Assembly (NCBI GenBank): GCA_020199775.1
Contig: JAIVJZ010000001.1
Span: forward strand, 327,774 to 391,773
Direction: 5' to 3'
Source of the DNA: Acidobacteriota bacterium
Lineage (GTDB): Bacteria; Acidobacteriota; Blastocatellia; Pyrinomonadales; Pyrinomonadaceae
DNA length: 64,000 nt
Shown: one piece after another, positions 16,774-27,050 of the stretch
Numbering within the stretch: position 1 is the first letter of the stretch
Layout of the letters: each line of letters begins with the position of its first letter
Made by a program: the position numbers and the translations under genes
Notes under the pieces: generated by a model
Seen by the model: only the letters and a program-made list of their open reading frames with translations
Database searches by the model: none
Told to the model about the DNA's origin: nothing

Positions 16774-18540
16774 TTAGTTGCGCGCGCTTTGTTGCGCGAG
16801 CGTCTGCGCGCGTTCGACGAGTTGGATGAACTCGGCGCGGTAGCCCTGTGCGTCGGAGGCTGCGGCGGCGCGCGCCAGCCGGGTAACGTCCGTGTAGCGC
16901 GCGTCGCCTTTGTATTTCGAGTCGCGCAGGAGCATGCCGAAGCTCGCGACCGCCGAAGAGAATTTGAAGTTGTTCGACGCGCTCTCAATCGGCGCGCCCC
17001 CATCGGCCACCCACACGCTCAGGAGCTTGCTGTCGTTCGCGTCCGGGTCTTTGTAGCGGACTTTGATCGTCAACAACTCTTTGCTGTTCGCGTTCGACGA
17101 AACCTGTGCGGGCCGCTGGTACTTCAACGCATCGACGCCGGGGTTCTCGAATGTTTGCCCGAAGGGGACGACTTCATAAAGCGCGGTGACGGTGTGACCC
17201 GCGCCGATTTCGCCCGCGTCCTTGGTGTCGTCGTTGAAATCCTGATCGCGCAGCAGGCGGTTCTCGTAGCCGATGAGCCGGTAGGCGGCGGCCTGCCGCG
17301 GGTTGAACTCGACCTGAATCTTCACGTCCTTGGCGATGGTGGCGATGGTCGCGCCGAGTTGTTCGCCGAGCACTTTGCGCGCCTCCTGCAACTCGTCTAT
17401 GTAAGCATAGTTGCCGTTGCCCTTGTCGGCGAGCGTTTCCATCGTCGCGTCTTTGACGTTGCCCGTGCCGAAGCCGAGCACGGAGAGGAAGACGCCGCTC
17501 TTGCGTTTCTCTTCGATGAGGCGCGCGAGTTCGCCCTCGCTCGTCGTGCCGACGTTGAAGTCGCCGTCGGTGGCGAGGATGACGCGGTTGATGCCGCCGC
17601 GAATGAAATTCTCCGTCGCCACGCGGTAGGCGAGGTGGATGCCTTCGCCGCCGTTGGTCGAGCCTCCGGCTTCGAGCGCGTCGAGCGCGGCGAGGATTTC
17701 GCCGCGGCGGTCGCCCGCCGTCGAGGGCAGCGCCAGCCCGCTCGAACCGGCGTAGACGACGATGCTCAGCCGGTCGCGCGCCGAGAGTTGTTCGGCGAGC
17801 ATGCGAAGCGACGACTTGACGAGCGGGAGTTTGTCGGGCGAGTTCATCGAGCCGGACACGTCGAGCAGGAAGACTAAATTCGCGGGCGGCAAATCTTCCT
17901 TGTGCATGCGCTTGCCCTGTAAGCCGATGTGGACGAGGCGGTGCTTGGAGTTCCAGGGGCAGGCCGCGACTTCGGACGTGATGGAGAACGGCGCGTCGCC
18001 CGCCGGTTGCGGGTAATCATAAGAGAAATAGTTGATCAACTCTTCAATGCGGACGGCGTCCTTCGGCGGCAGTTGGCCGCTGCGGAGGAAGCGGCGCGTG
18101 TTGCTGTAGGAAGCCGTGTCCACGTCAATCGAGAAAGTGGAGAGCGGCGCGCGCGCGACCTCGAAGAAGGGGTTCTCGTCGATGTGCTTGTAAGCTTCGG
18201 TGTTGAATTCGCGCTCGCCGGAACCGGCGTCGCCCCGGTGGCGAGCGCCGTCGATGCGTTCCCTTTTCAACCCCCCGGACATCCTTGCCCCCGCCGTTTG
18301 CTCCGCGTTCGCCATCACGGGCGCGGGGGCATTGTTCGGCATGCGCGCCGCGTCCGTCGTTTCCGTGTTTCGAGAAACTTGCCCCGGCGCGGTCGCACGC
18401 TCGCACGAAGACAAAAGCATCGCGGCGACGATGCACAGGGCGATCCAGTGAAGGCGTGTGTGGCCGAGCGGCGAGTTGAGAAGAAATCTACAGCGGGTGA
18501 AAGTCCGCGAGAAGCGCGTGCTTCGGTGTGCGTGGCTCAT
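16774..18540 (-). CDS. von Willebrand factor A domain lipoprotein (YfbK-like)
   Basis: A secreted or lipid-anchored VWA protein of 588 residues. The N-terminus is basic with a hydrophobic stretch and a lipobox-like LLSSC (IALCIVAAMLLSSCERA). The YfbK-type N-domain (REFNTEAYKHIDENPFFEV, STFSIDVDTASYSNTRRFL) precedes the VWA domain. The MIDAS motif is FLLDVSGSMNSPDKLPLV, followed by ATDGDFNVGTTSEGEL. A C-terminal DUF3520-type region follows (HTVTALYEVVPFG). The start ATG 18540 is preceded by a strong GCAGGAGGACTC site. The role is unknown; the family is often linked to envelope or stress functions. There is no MoxR-type ATPase nearby. Confidence 0.9.
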   Translation of the reverse strand: MSHAHRSTRFSRTFTRCRFLLNSPLGHTRLHWIALCIVAAMLLSSCERATAPGQVSRNTETTDAARMPNNAPAPVMANAEQTAGARMSGGLKRERIDGARHRGDAGSGEREFNTEAYKHIDENPFFEVARAPLSTFSIDVDTASYSNTRRFLRSGQLPPKDAVRIEELINYFSYDYPQPAGDAPFSITSEVAACPWNSKHRLVHIGLQGKRMHKEDLPPANLVFLLDVSGSMNSPDKLPLVKSSLRMLAEQLSARDRLSIVVYAGSSGLALPSTAGDRRGEILAALDALEAGGSTNGGEGIHLAYRVATENFIRGGINRVILATDGDFNVGTTSEGELARLIEEKRKSGVFLSVLGFGTGNVKDATMETLADKGNGNYAYIDELQEARKVLGEQLGATIATIAKDVKIQVEFNPRQAAAYRLIGYENRLLRDQDFNDDTKDAGEIGAGHTVTALYEVVPFGQTFENPGVDALKYQRPAQVSSNANSKELLTIKVRYKDPDANDSKLLSVWVADGGAPIESASNNFKFSSAVASFGMLLRDSKYKGDARYTDVTRLARAAAASDAQGYRAEFIQLVERAQTLAQQSARN

Positions 18541-18665
18541 GAGTCCTCCTGCGTGTGTCGATCAAATTTCGCAACCTTGTCACCCGCTTGAATGCGTGCG
18601 AAGGACGAAACTTGCAGGAGGCCGAAAAATTTTCCGGCGCGAAGGACGACGCCGGACGAAACTTT

Positions 18666-19439
18666 CTAACGCGCCGCCCGGCGTGAAGGGATGCGAGCCG
18701 TAACGGTCGCAGGCTTCGGCGCGGGCGTCCGGGCGCCGGTGTAACGGTAGTGGCCTGTGATCTTCCAAGAGAAGAGAACGTCTTCGATCTTCGGCCCCTG
18801 TCCGATGTTGTGCATGATCATGTAGCGGCCGAGCGTTGCCGAGGGCGCGTCAACGACGATGCCGATGTGCGTCTGCGACGCGTTCAAGTCCCACGTTACC
18901 ACGTCGCCGGGTCGGTAGTCCGTCGCCTCGTCGGTGACGGGCAGCGACTTGCCCTTGCGCTCGAAGAAGACGCGCAGGTTCGGCACGCGGCGGTGGTCGA
19001 TGTTCGTGTCGGTCGTGGTCAGGCCGAACTTGGTCGGGTAGCGCGAGAAGTTGGCGGCCATGTCTTCGTGCACTTCCTTCTGCAAGTCTATGCCGAGCGC
19101 GCGGTAGGAGCGAATGACCTCGTCCGTGCAGACGCCTTTGCCTTCCGGCACGTCGCCGTTCGGGTAGTCCAGTTTGAAATAGCTCGCGTCGTACTCGACC
19201 TCGTGCGAAGCCCGCTCGACGGCCGCCGCGACGAGGCGTTCCAGCAGGGGCGACTCGTAGACGGGTTTGACAGTGGGTTGCGGCGTCGTTCCTGACGGCG
19301 CGCGGCGCGCGGCAGTTTGCCCGCCGCCCGGCGCGCCGCCGCGCGGAACGCCGCACGCTCCCAGCGCGAACGGGGCGAAGAGGGCGAAGCAGCAGAGAGT
19401 GACGTAGAAGTAATTGAAGTGATTTTTCAGCGACGACAT
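18666..19439 (-). CDS. DUF1287 domain secreted protein
   Basis: A 257-residue lipoprotein or secreted protein with signal peptide and GACG (Cys near residue 29). The DUF1287 domain (about 65-225) has the conserved pattern YNGDVP-like DYPNGDVPEGKGVCTDEVIRSY with Cys and IDLQKEVHEDM, then NIDHRRVPNL. YRPGDVVTWDL and THIGIVVDAPSA supply the candidate catalytic His. The family has an NlpC/P60-like papain fold, so peptidoglycan or amide hydrolysis is plausible but unproven. It is divergent from the 2-oxoglutarate dehydrogenase gene, which starts about 200 bp away on the other strand. Confidence 0.9.
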   Translation of the reverse strand: MSSLKNHFNYFYVTLCCFALFAPFALGACGVPRGGAPGGGQTAARRAPSGTTPQPTVKPVYESPLLERLVAAAVERASHEVEYDASYFKLDYPNGDVPEGKGVCTDEVIRSYRALGIDLQKEVHEDMAANFSRYPTKFGLTTTDTNIDHRRVPNLRVFFERKGKSLPVTDEATDYRPGDVVTWDLNASQTHIGIVVDAPSATLGRYMIMHNIGQGPKIEDVLFSWKITGHYRYTGARTPAPKPATVTARIPSRRAAR

Positions 19440-19645
19440 AAGTTGCTCCGGCGCGCGTCAGCCTGTGAGTGCGGTCGTGTGATGTGGAATTATACGACGG
19501 GGTTGCGCCGGCAGTGGGCGGCGGGTGCGGTGCGAAGCGGAAAGTGATAGGCTATTATTCGAGCACCAACGGACAATTAAACGGGCGTCGAGCCGCCGCG
19601 CCAGAAGCCGTGCCCGCGGCTTCTCTCCAAAGAGGTGACAAGACT

Positions 19646-22600
19646 TTGAGCGCACAACAAAACCAGACTGATTACTCGCAATTCATCGCCGAAAACTTTG
19701 GCGCAAACGCCAATTACGTCGAAACGCTCTTGGATCGTTTCCGCAGCGACCCGTCGCTCGTTGACGAATCATGGCGCGCCTATTTCGCGGAGATGCTCGG
19801 CCAGTCTTCCGCCCAAGCCGCGTCCGGCGCAAGCGCGACGACATCCGGCAACGGCGCGCCGACGGCGACCGCGCCGCGCGCCGACGGCCACGACAGCGTG
19901 ACGGCCACAGCCACGACGGCGACCATCACCACCGACACCTCTTCTTCAGCCTCCGCCGCCGCGCCGCAGAGCGCGCCCAACGCGCAGCAGGCCGCTGTAG
20001 CCGCGACGCCGCAACCCGCCGCGCAACCCGCGGTCGCGCAAACCGCGACCACCGCCGCCGCGACCGCCGCCGCGCCGGAAGCCGCGCCGATTCGCGGAGC
20101 GGCCCTGAAGATCGTCGAGAACATGGAGACGAGTCTCTCTGTTCCGACCGCGACCTCGAACCGGCAAGTGCCCGTCAAACTTCTCGAAGAGAATCGCGTG
20201 ATCGTCAACAAGCACTTGAAGGAGCACGGCGGCGGCAAAACTTCCTACACGCACCTCATCGCCTACGCGCTCCTGCGCGCGCTCGAAAAATACCCGCAAC
20301 TCAACGACGGCTTCGCGCTCTCCGACGGGAAGCCCGCGCGCCTGCGTCGCGCGGCGGTCAATCTCGGCGTCGCCATCGACATCCAGAAGAAGGACGGCAC
20401 GCGCTCGCTCCTCGTCCCGAACGTCAAGAACGCGGGCGCGCTCTCTTTCTCGCAGTTCGTCGCGGCTTACGACGACGTGGTGCGGCGCGCGCGCGACGGA
20501 AAACTCGGCCTGCCCGATTTTCAGGACACGACCATCTCGCTCACGAACCCCGGCACCATCGGCACCGTCGCCTCGACGCCGCGCCTGATGGCCGGGCAGT
20601 CCGTCATCATCGCCACGGGCGCGATTGAGTATCCGGCCGAGTATCACGCGATGACGCCGGAAGCCCTCTCGCAACTCGGCATCAGCAAGACGCTCACCGT
20701 CTCTTCGACCTACGACCACCGCATCATTCAGGGCGCGGAGTCGGGCGCGTTCCTCGCGCACGTCCACGAACTCTTAATCGGCAAACACGATTTTTACGAA
20801 GGCATCTTTCTCGACCTCGGCATCGCCTACCGGCCGATGCGCTGGGCTGTGGATCGCAACCCCGCGCTCCTCGGCGGCGACCGCACGCAGGAGCAGATCG
20901 TCAAACAGGCGCGCGTGCTCGAACTGATCAACGCCTATCGCGTGCGCGGCCATCTCATCGCCGACATCGACCCGCTCAACGCGATGCCCGTCAACTATCA
21001 TCCCGAACTCGACCTCGAAACCTACGGCCTGACGATCTGGGACTTGGATCGCACGTTCATCACGGGGGGCTTGAGCGGGCGCGAAAGTTCGACGCTGCGC
21101 GAAATTCTGGACATCCTGCGCCGCGCCTACTGCGGCAAGGTCGGCACGGAGTATCGCCACATCCAGAGCAAGGAGCAGAAACTCTGGATACGCGAGCGCA
21201 TCCGGGAAGAGTTGGTTGACCCTGAACCGCTTCCGCCGGAGACGAAGAAACAACTGCTCGACCGCCTCATCGCCGCCGAACAGTTCGAGCGTTTCCTGCA
21301 CACGAAGTATCTCGGCGCGAAACGTTTCTCGCTCGAAGGCTGCGAAACGATCATCCCGCTCCTGCACCAGTTGATCGAGAAAGCGGGCGAGCGCGGCGTC
21401 GAAGACATCACGCTCGGCATGGCGCATCGTGGTCGTCTGAACGTGCTGGCGAACGTCGTCGGCAATTTCTCGGAACGCATCTTCACCTCATTCGAAGGAG
21501 CGGTTCACCCGAACTTCCCGGCCGACGAAGGCGACGTGAAATACCATCAGGGGGCGGTCGGCGAACGCGAGACGACGAGCGGGCGCACCGTCAAGATCAC
21601 GGTCTCGCCCAACCCGAGCCATCTCGAATTTGTCGACGCCGTGGTCGAGGGCATGGTGCGCGCCAAGCAGGACGCCATGAATGCCGAGCGCGAAGAGGCG
21701 ATTGACCGCGCGCTGCCCGTGCTGTTGCACGGCGACGCGGCCTTCGCCGGTCAGGGCATCGTGATGGAGACTTTGAACCTCGCCGAACTGCGCGGCTATC
21801 GCACGGGCGGCACGATTCACATCATCATCAACAACCAGATCGGTTTCACCACCTCGCCCGAAAAGGGTCGCTCCACCATCTACTCGACCGACGTGGCGCG
21901 CATGACGCAACTCCCGATCTTCCACATCAACGGCGACGACCCGGAAGCCGCCTTCCGCGTGCTGCGCATCGCGCTCGACTACCGGCAGGAGTTCAACAAG
22001 GACGTGGTGCTCGACGTGATCGGCTTCCGCCGCCTCGGCCACAACGAGGGCGACGAGCCGAGTTACACGCAACCGCTGATGTACGCGCGCGTCAAAGCGC
22101 ACCCGGGCGTGCGCGCCATCTACGCCGCGCAACTCGTCCGCGAGGGCGTCGTCTCGGAGGCCGACGTGGAGACGATGATCAAGGAGCGCGTCGCGCGTTA
22201 CGAGCAGGCGCAGGCGCGCGCCAAAGAGATCGTGGCCGCGAAGCCGAAGATGTCGGAGTTGCCGCCCGCCATCGTCGAAGAGGACGGGTCGGAAATCGCC
22301 GAGACGGGCGTGGCGGCCGAGACGATTCGCGAACTCGGCCACAAGATCGCCGTCGTGCCCGAAGGCTTCAACATCAACCCGAAGATGGTCAGCCAACTGG
22401 CGCGGCGCGAGAAGATGGGAGCCGGTCAAGCGCCTCTGGATTGGGCGTTCGGCGAGGCGATGGCCTTCGGCACGCTCGCGCTCGAAGGCACGAACGTGCG
22501 CCTGAGCGGTCAGGATTCGGGGCGCGGCACTTTTTCACAACGCCACGCGATTCTCTACGACACGCAGACCGGCGCGGCCTGGACGCCGCTCTCCGAACTC

Positions 22601-23530
22601 GCCGTGCGCGAGAACGGGCGGCCGCGCTTCGAGGTCTTCGACAGTTCCCTGTCAGAGCAGGGCGTGATGGGTTTCGAGTACGGCTATTCGGTCGTGGAGC
22701 AGCGCGCGCTCGTGATGTGGGAGGCGCAGTTCGGCGACTTCTCGAACGGCGCGCAGGTGATCATCGACCAGTTCATCGCGCCCGGCGTGGACAAGTGGCA
22801 GCAGCCCTCGCGCCTCGCGCTCTTGCTGCCGCACGGCTACGAAGGCCAGGGGCCGGAGCACTCCAACGCGCGGCTCGAACGCTATCTCCAACTCTGCGCC
22901 GAGAACAACATGCAGGTCTGTTACCCGACCACGCCCGCGCAGTATTTCCACCTGCTGCGACGGCAGGTGCGACAGGAGATGGCGCGCCCGCTCGTCGTGA
23001 TGACGCCGAAGAGTTTGCTGCGCCTGCCCGCCGCCACTTCCACCGTCGAACAGTTGACGACGGGCGGCTTCCTCCCCGTCATCGACGACGCGGAGATCGC
23101 CGACGCGGCCGAGGTGCGGCGCATCGTCCTGTGCAGCGGCAAGGTCTATTACGATCTGAACGCCGCGCGCCTGAAATCCGACGACCGGCGCGTCGCCATC
23201 GTCCGGCTCGAACAGTTCTACCCGTTCCCCGAACGGCTTCTGCGCGAAACCTTCGCGCGCTACACGAAGGCCAATCAACTCGTCTGGGCGCAGGAAGAGC
23301 CGAAGAACTACGGCGGCTGGCACTTCGTCGAGCCGCGCCTGACGGGCAGGCTCCGCGCCTGCGAGCGTCCCTATTATGTCGGGCGCGCGGCCTCGGCCAG
23401 CCCCGCGACGGGTTCTTACACGATCCACGAACTTGAGCAGCGCGAACTCGTCAATCAGGCTCTGACCACCGACGCGCCCATCATCTCCAACGCCAGCACG
23501 GACAAGTACGCGGGCGAGGCCGATTCATAA
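19646..23530 (+). CDS. odhA: Multifunctional 2-oxoglutarate dehydrogenase (E1 plus E2-like domain, Kgd/OdhA type)
   Basis: This fused enzyme carries the thiamine-dependent 2-oxoglutarate decarboxylase/dehydrogenase (E1) and a succinyltransferase-like (E2) domain for the TCA cycle. From TTG 19646 (AGAGGTGA seven bases upstream) it has 1294 residues. An N-terminal E1o helix (YSQFIAENFGANANYVETLL) is followed by a long Ala/Thr linker, about 50-145. The E2-like domain spans about 150-395 and includes TYDHRIIQGAESGAF with the transferase His at about 358. The E1 domain spans about 410-1290, with MAHRGRLNVLANVVG, GDAAFAGQG at about 696 and INNQIGFTTS. No lipoyl domain is visible, as in actinobacterial OdhA. 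A hairpin follows the stop. Confidence 0.95.
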   Translation: MSAQQNQTDYSQFIAENFGANANYVETLLDRFRSDPSLVDESWRAYFAEMLGQSSAQAASGASATTSGNGAPTATAPRADGHDSVTATATTATITTDTSSSASAAAPQSAPNAQQAAVAATPQPAAQPAVAQTATTAAATAAAPEAAPIRGAALKIVENMETSLSVPTATSNRQVPVKLLEENRVIVNKHLKEHGGGKTSYTHLIAYALLRALEKYPQLNDGFALSDGKPARLRRAAVNLGVAIDIQKKDGTRSLLVPNVKNAGALSFSQFVAAYDDVVRRARDGKLGLPDFQDTTISLTNPGTIGTVASTPRLMAGQSVIIATGAIEYPAEYHAMTPEALSQLGISKTLTVSSTYDHRIIQGAESGAFLAHVHELLIGKHDFYEGIFLDLGIAYRPMRWAVDRNPALLGGDRTQEQIVKQARVLELINAYRVRGHLIADIDPLNAMPVNYHPELDLETYGLTIWDLDRTFITGGLSGRESSTLREILDILRRAYCGKVGTEYRHIQSKEQKLWIRERIREELVDPEPLPPETKKQLLDRLIAAEQFERFLHTKYLGAKRFSLEGCETIIPLLHQLIEKAGERGVEDITLGMAHRGRLNVLANVVGNFSERIFTSFEGAVHPNFPADEGDVKYHQGAVGERETTSGRTVKITVSPNPSHLEFVDAVVEGMVRAKQDAMNAEREEAIDRALPVLLHGDAAFAGQGIVMETLNLAELRGYRTGGTIHIIINNQIGFTTSPEKGRSTIYSTDVARMTQLPIFHINGDDPEAAFRVLRIALDYRQEFNKDVVLDVIGFRRLGHNEGDEPSYTQPLMYARVKAHPGVRAIYAAQLVREGVVSEADVETMIKERVARYEQAQARAKEIVAAKPKMSELPPAIVEEDGSEIAETGVAAETIRELGHKIAVVPEGFNINPKMVSQLARREKMGAGQAPLDWAFGEAMAFGTLALEGTNVRLSGQDSGRGTFSQRHAILYDTQTGAAWTPLSELAVRENGRPRFEVFDSSLSEQGVMGFEYGYSVVEQRALVMWEAQFGDFSNGAQVIIDQFIAPGVDKWQQPSRLALLLPHGYEGQGPEHSNARLERYLQLCAENNMQVCYPTTPAQYFHLLRRQVRQEMARPLVVMTPKSLLRLPAATSTVEQLTTGGFLPVIDDAEIADAAEVRRIVLCSGKVYYDLNAARLKSDDRRVAIVRLEQFYPFPERLLRETFARYTKANQLVWAQEEPKNYGGWHFVEPRLTGRLRACERPYYVGRAASASPATGSYTIHELEQRELVNQALTTDAPIISNASTDKYAGEADS

Positions 23531-23533
23531 ACG

Positions 23534-23570
23534 GCTCCGGCGGCGCGAACGCAGTTCACGCCGCCGGAGC
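23534..23570 (+). terminator. Hairpin after 2-oxoglutarate dehydrogenase gene
   Basis: Arms at 23534-23550 and 23554-23570 pair at 16 of 17 positions around a 3-base loop, immediately after the stop codon. There is no T-run after it, so it may be a stability hairpin rather than a full terminator. Confidence 0.6.
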
Positions 23571-23611
23571 TTGACACTCCCATACATCGAGGGCGCACGC
23601 GCGGAGGCGTA

Positions 23612-26600
23612 ATGGCGGGCGTAGCGGGTAGAAGAAGTTGGCGGCGGGCGTCGGCGGCGTTGTCGTTAATCCTGCTGCTCGCCTGTTTGTTCGCGGGCGC
23701 GCCGGTGGCGGGCGCGCAAGGCGACCGGACGGCGTTGACGCCGGAACAGACGAAAACTCTCGGCGCGATGTTGGAACTGATGCAGCAGTCCGACAAGGCG
23801 AACGGCGAAGGGAAAACTGACGCGGCTATCGAGTTGATGACGCGCGCGCGCGGCGGGCGAGAAGGCTTTCGGCGAAGCCCACTTCAGCGTCGCCCTGTCG
23901 CTTGACAAACTGGGGATGCTCCACCTGTCGAAGGGCGACCTCGACGCGGCGGAAAAAATCTACCTGCGCAGCCTCGCCATTCGCGAGAAGATAGAAGGGA
24001 CGGAAAACCCGAACGTCGCCTCTACCCTGAGCGCGCTCGGAACCACCTACCTCAAGAAAGAGAATTTCGCGCAGGCCGAGGCCGCCTACCGTCGCGTGCT
24101 CGCCATCCGTGAAAAGTCGCTCGGCGCGGAACACGTCGATGTCGCCTCCGCGCTCTACAGTCTCTCTTCCGTCTATACGCGGCGCGGCGATTACACGCGC
24201 GCCGAGCCGCTCCTCAAACGCGCGCTGGCGATCCAAGAGAAGGCGGAGCCGGACAGTTTCTACGTCGCCCTCACCTTGAACAACCTCGCCTATCTCTATT
24301 CGGAAACGGGCGACTTCGAGCAGGCGGAGACGCTCTACACCCGCAGCCTCGCGCTGCACGAAAAGTTGTTCGGCCCCGAACACGCCTTCGTCGCTACGCC
24401 GCTCAACAGCCTCGCCGTCCTCTACCGGACGAAAGGCGACTACCTGCGCGCCGAACCGATGCTCAAACGCGCGCTTGCGATTCAGGAGAAAACGGTGGGG
24501 GCGGAGCACGAGGACACGGCCATCGCCCTCAACAGCCTCGCGCTGCTCTACAGCGACCGTGGCGACAACGAGCGCGCTCTGCCGCTCTTGCAGCGCGCGC
24601 TCGCGATTCGGGAGAAGACGGCGGGCGCGGAGAGTTCCACGGTCGCCGCGACGCTCAGCAGCATCGCCAACATCTATAACGGGAGAGGCGACCACGCGCG
24701 CGCCATCGAACTTTACCGGCGCGCCCTCGCGATGGTGGAAAAGACGCTCGGGGCGGAGTCGCCGCTCTACGCCGCCGTGCTCAGCAATCTGGCCGTCGCC
24801 CATTCGGACGAGCGCGACTTCACGCAGGCCGAAGCGTTATTCAAAAAGTCTCTCGCCATCAGGGAGAAGACTTTGGGGGCGGATCATCCAGACCTCGCCA
24901 TCTCGCTCAGCAATCTCGCCTACGTCTACTTCGCGCAAAACGAGTTTGCGCGTGAAGCACCCCTGTACCGGCGCGCGCTGGCGATCACGGAAAAAGCTTA
25001 CGGCGCGAACCACCCGAACGTGGGCACTTACCTCGCCAACCTTTCGACCATCTACTGGGGGCGCGGCGACACCGCCGGGACGCTTCGCCTCCTCGCGCGC
25101 AATGCAGATTTGCGCGAGCGCAACCTCGCGCTCATTCTCACCGCCGGTTCGGAAGAACAGAAACGCCGCTACATGGCGACGCTCGCCAACGAAACCGACG
25201 CCACCGTCTCTTTCCACGTCCGCAGCGCGCCCAACGAGCGCGGCGCGGCGGAACTCGCCCTGACGACCGTCCTCCGGCGCAAGGGTCGCGTGCTCGACGC
25301 GATGACCGACCAGATCGGCGCGCTGCGTCGCCGCCTCAACATGCAGGATCGCGCGCTGCTCGATCAGTTGTCGCGGGCGCGCTCGGAACTGGCGCGCCTT
25401 CAACTCAAAGAGTCTGCCGGGGAAGCGGCCGCGGCCGAGCGCAAGGCCGAGAAGGCGCGTCTGGAAACTGACATCGAACGGCTGGAAGGCGAAGTCGGCG
25501 CGCGCAGCGCAGAGTTTCGCACGGAGGCGCGTCCCGTCACGCTCGATGCCGTGCGCGCGTCGATACCGGCGGGCGCGGCTCTCGTCGAGTTGGTGTTGTA
25601 CCGTCCCTTCGACCCGAAGGCGACGGGCAAGTCGAGATTCGGCGCGCCGGGCTACGTCGCCTACGTCTTGACGAAGGACGCGCCCGCGCCGCTCTGGGTC
25701 GAACTCGGAGAGACGGAGGCCATCGACCGCGAGATCGCGGCGTGGCGTCGCGCGCTGACGAACCCCGCGAGTCTGGAAGTGCGAGAGCGCGGGCGCGCGC
25801 TCGACGAGCGGCTGATGCGCCCCGTGCGAAAGCTCTCCGGCGCGGCGCGCCACCTTCTGCTTTCGCCCGACGGCGCGCTCAACCTGATCCCCTTCGGCGC
25901 GCTCGTCGATGAGCAGAATAAGTATCTGCTGGAAAGCTACACGATCACTTACCTGACGAGCGGGCGCGACCTTTTGCGTCTGGGGCTCGGCGCGCGGAGC
26001 AGGCAGCCGCCCGTCGTCGTCGCCAACCCCAGATTCGGCGAAGCGACGACGGCGGGCGCGATAGCAGCAGCAGCGGCGGCGCGGTCTCGCGCCGCGGAAC
26101 AGCCTGCTCCCAATGCTCTCGCCGCCGCGCCGTCGCGCCGTTCGGTCGAAATGTCGAATATCAATTTCCTGCCCCTGCCGGGCACGAAGGGTGAAGCCGC
26201 CGCGCTCAACACCATCCTGCCCGGCGTGGTCGTGTTGACGGAGGCGCGCGCGAGCGAGTCGGCGGTCAAGGTGTTGAGCGCGCCGCGCATCCTGCACATC
26301 GCGACGCACGGTTTTTTCCTGCCCGACCAGAAACGCGTCGAGGCGTCGGAAGCGAACGCGCGCGGGCTTGCGTTAGGCGACGCTTCGACGACGGCGTCGC
26401 GCGGCGAGAACCCGCTGCTGCGTTCGGGGCTGGCCCTGGCCGGAGCCAACGAGCGCGGCGGCGCGGACGGTGAAGACGGCGTGCTGACCGCCTACGAGGC
26501 CGCCGGTCTCGACCTCTGGGGCACGCGGCTCGTCGTGTTGTCGGCGTGCGAGACGGGCGTCGGCGAGGTGCAGAACGGCGACGGCGTCTACGGGCTGAGA

Positions 26601-26924
26601 CGCGCCCTCGTGCTCGCGGGCAGCGAGACGCAGGTGATGAGCCTGTGGCAGGTTTCGGACGATGCGACGCGCGATCTGATGATCGCCTATTACCGCCTGT
26701 TGCAAGACGGCGCGGGGCGCGGCGACGCGCTCAGACAGGTGCAACTGGCGATGCTCGCGGGCGGGCAGCGCGCGGGCGACGGGCAGAACAAACGCGGCCT
26801 CGACGTGCGACCCGGCGGCAATCGCCCCGGCGGGAATTGGAGCCACCCGTTTTACTGGGCTGCCTTTATCGGGTCGGGCGCGTGGCAGAGCATGAGCGAG
26901 AATCGAGCGGGCGCGCCACAGTAG
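23612..26924 (+). CDS. Secreted TPR-CHAT protein, split by a frameshift at about 23840-23850
   Basis: A CHAT (caspase-like) peptidase domain follows about ten 42-residue TPRs of kinesin-light-chain type. The start ATG 23612 has a GGAGG site and a signal peptide (LSLILLLACLFAGAPVAGAQ). The frame reads ...AIELMTRA into a CGCGCGCGCG run, then would stop after a nonsense tail. Downstream, another frame resumes the expected sequence AAGEKAFGEAHFSVALSLDK. Adding one CG pair restores a continuous protein of about 1100 residues. The second part spans to 26924. CHAT motifs are HIATHGFF (catalytic His) and VVLSACETGVGE (catalytic Cys). The target is unknown. The break may be a sequencing error, slippage or true inactivation. 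Confidence 0.88.
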
Positions 26925-27050
26925 CAGTGTCGGTTGCAGCGCATCATTGAGAGGATAACAACGAAGGATTCGACGGGTGCAATTTCTGCACCTGTGGGAA
27001 GACGGCGGCTAATGTCGGCACAGTTAATACTGCCTGCCGGTGTCCGCTTT

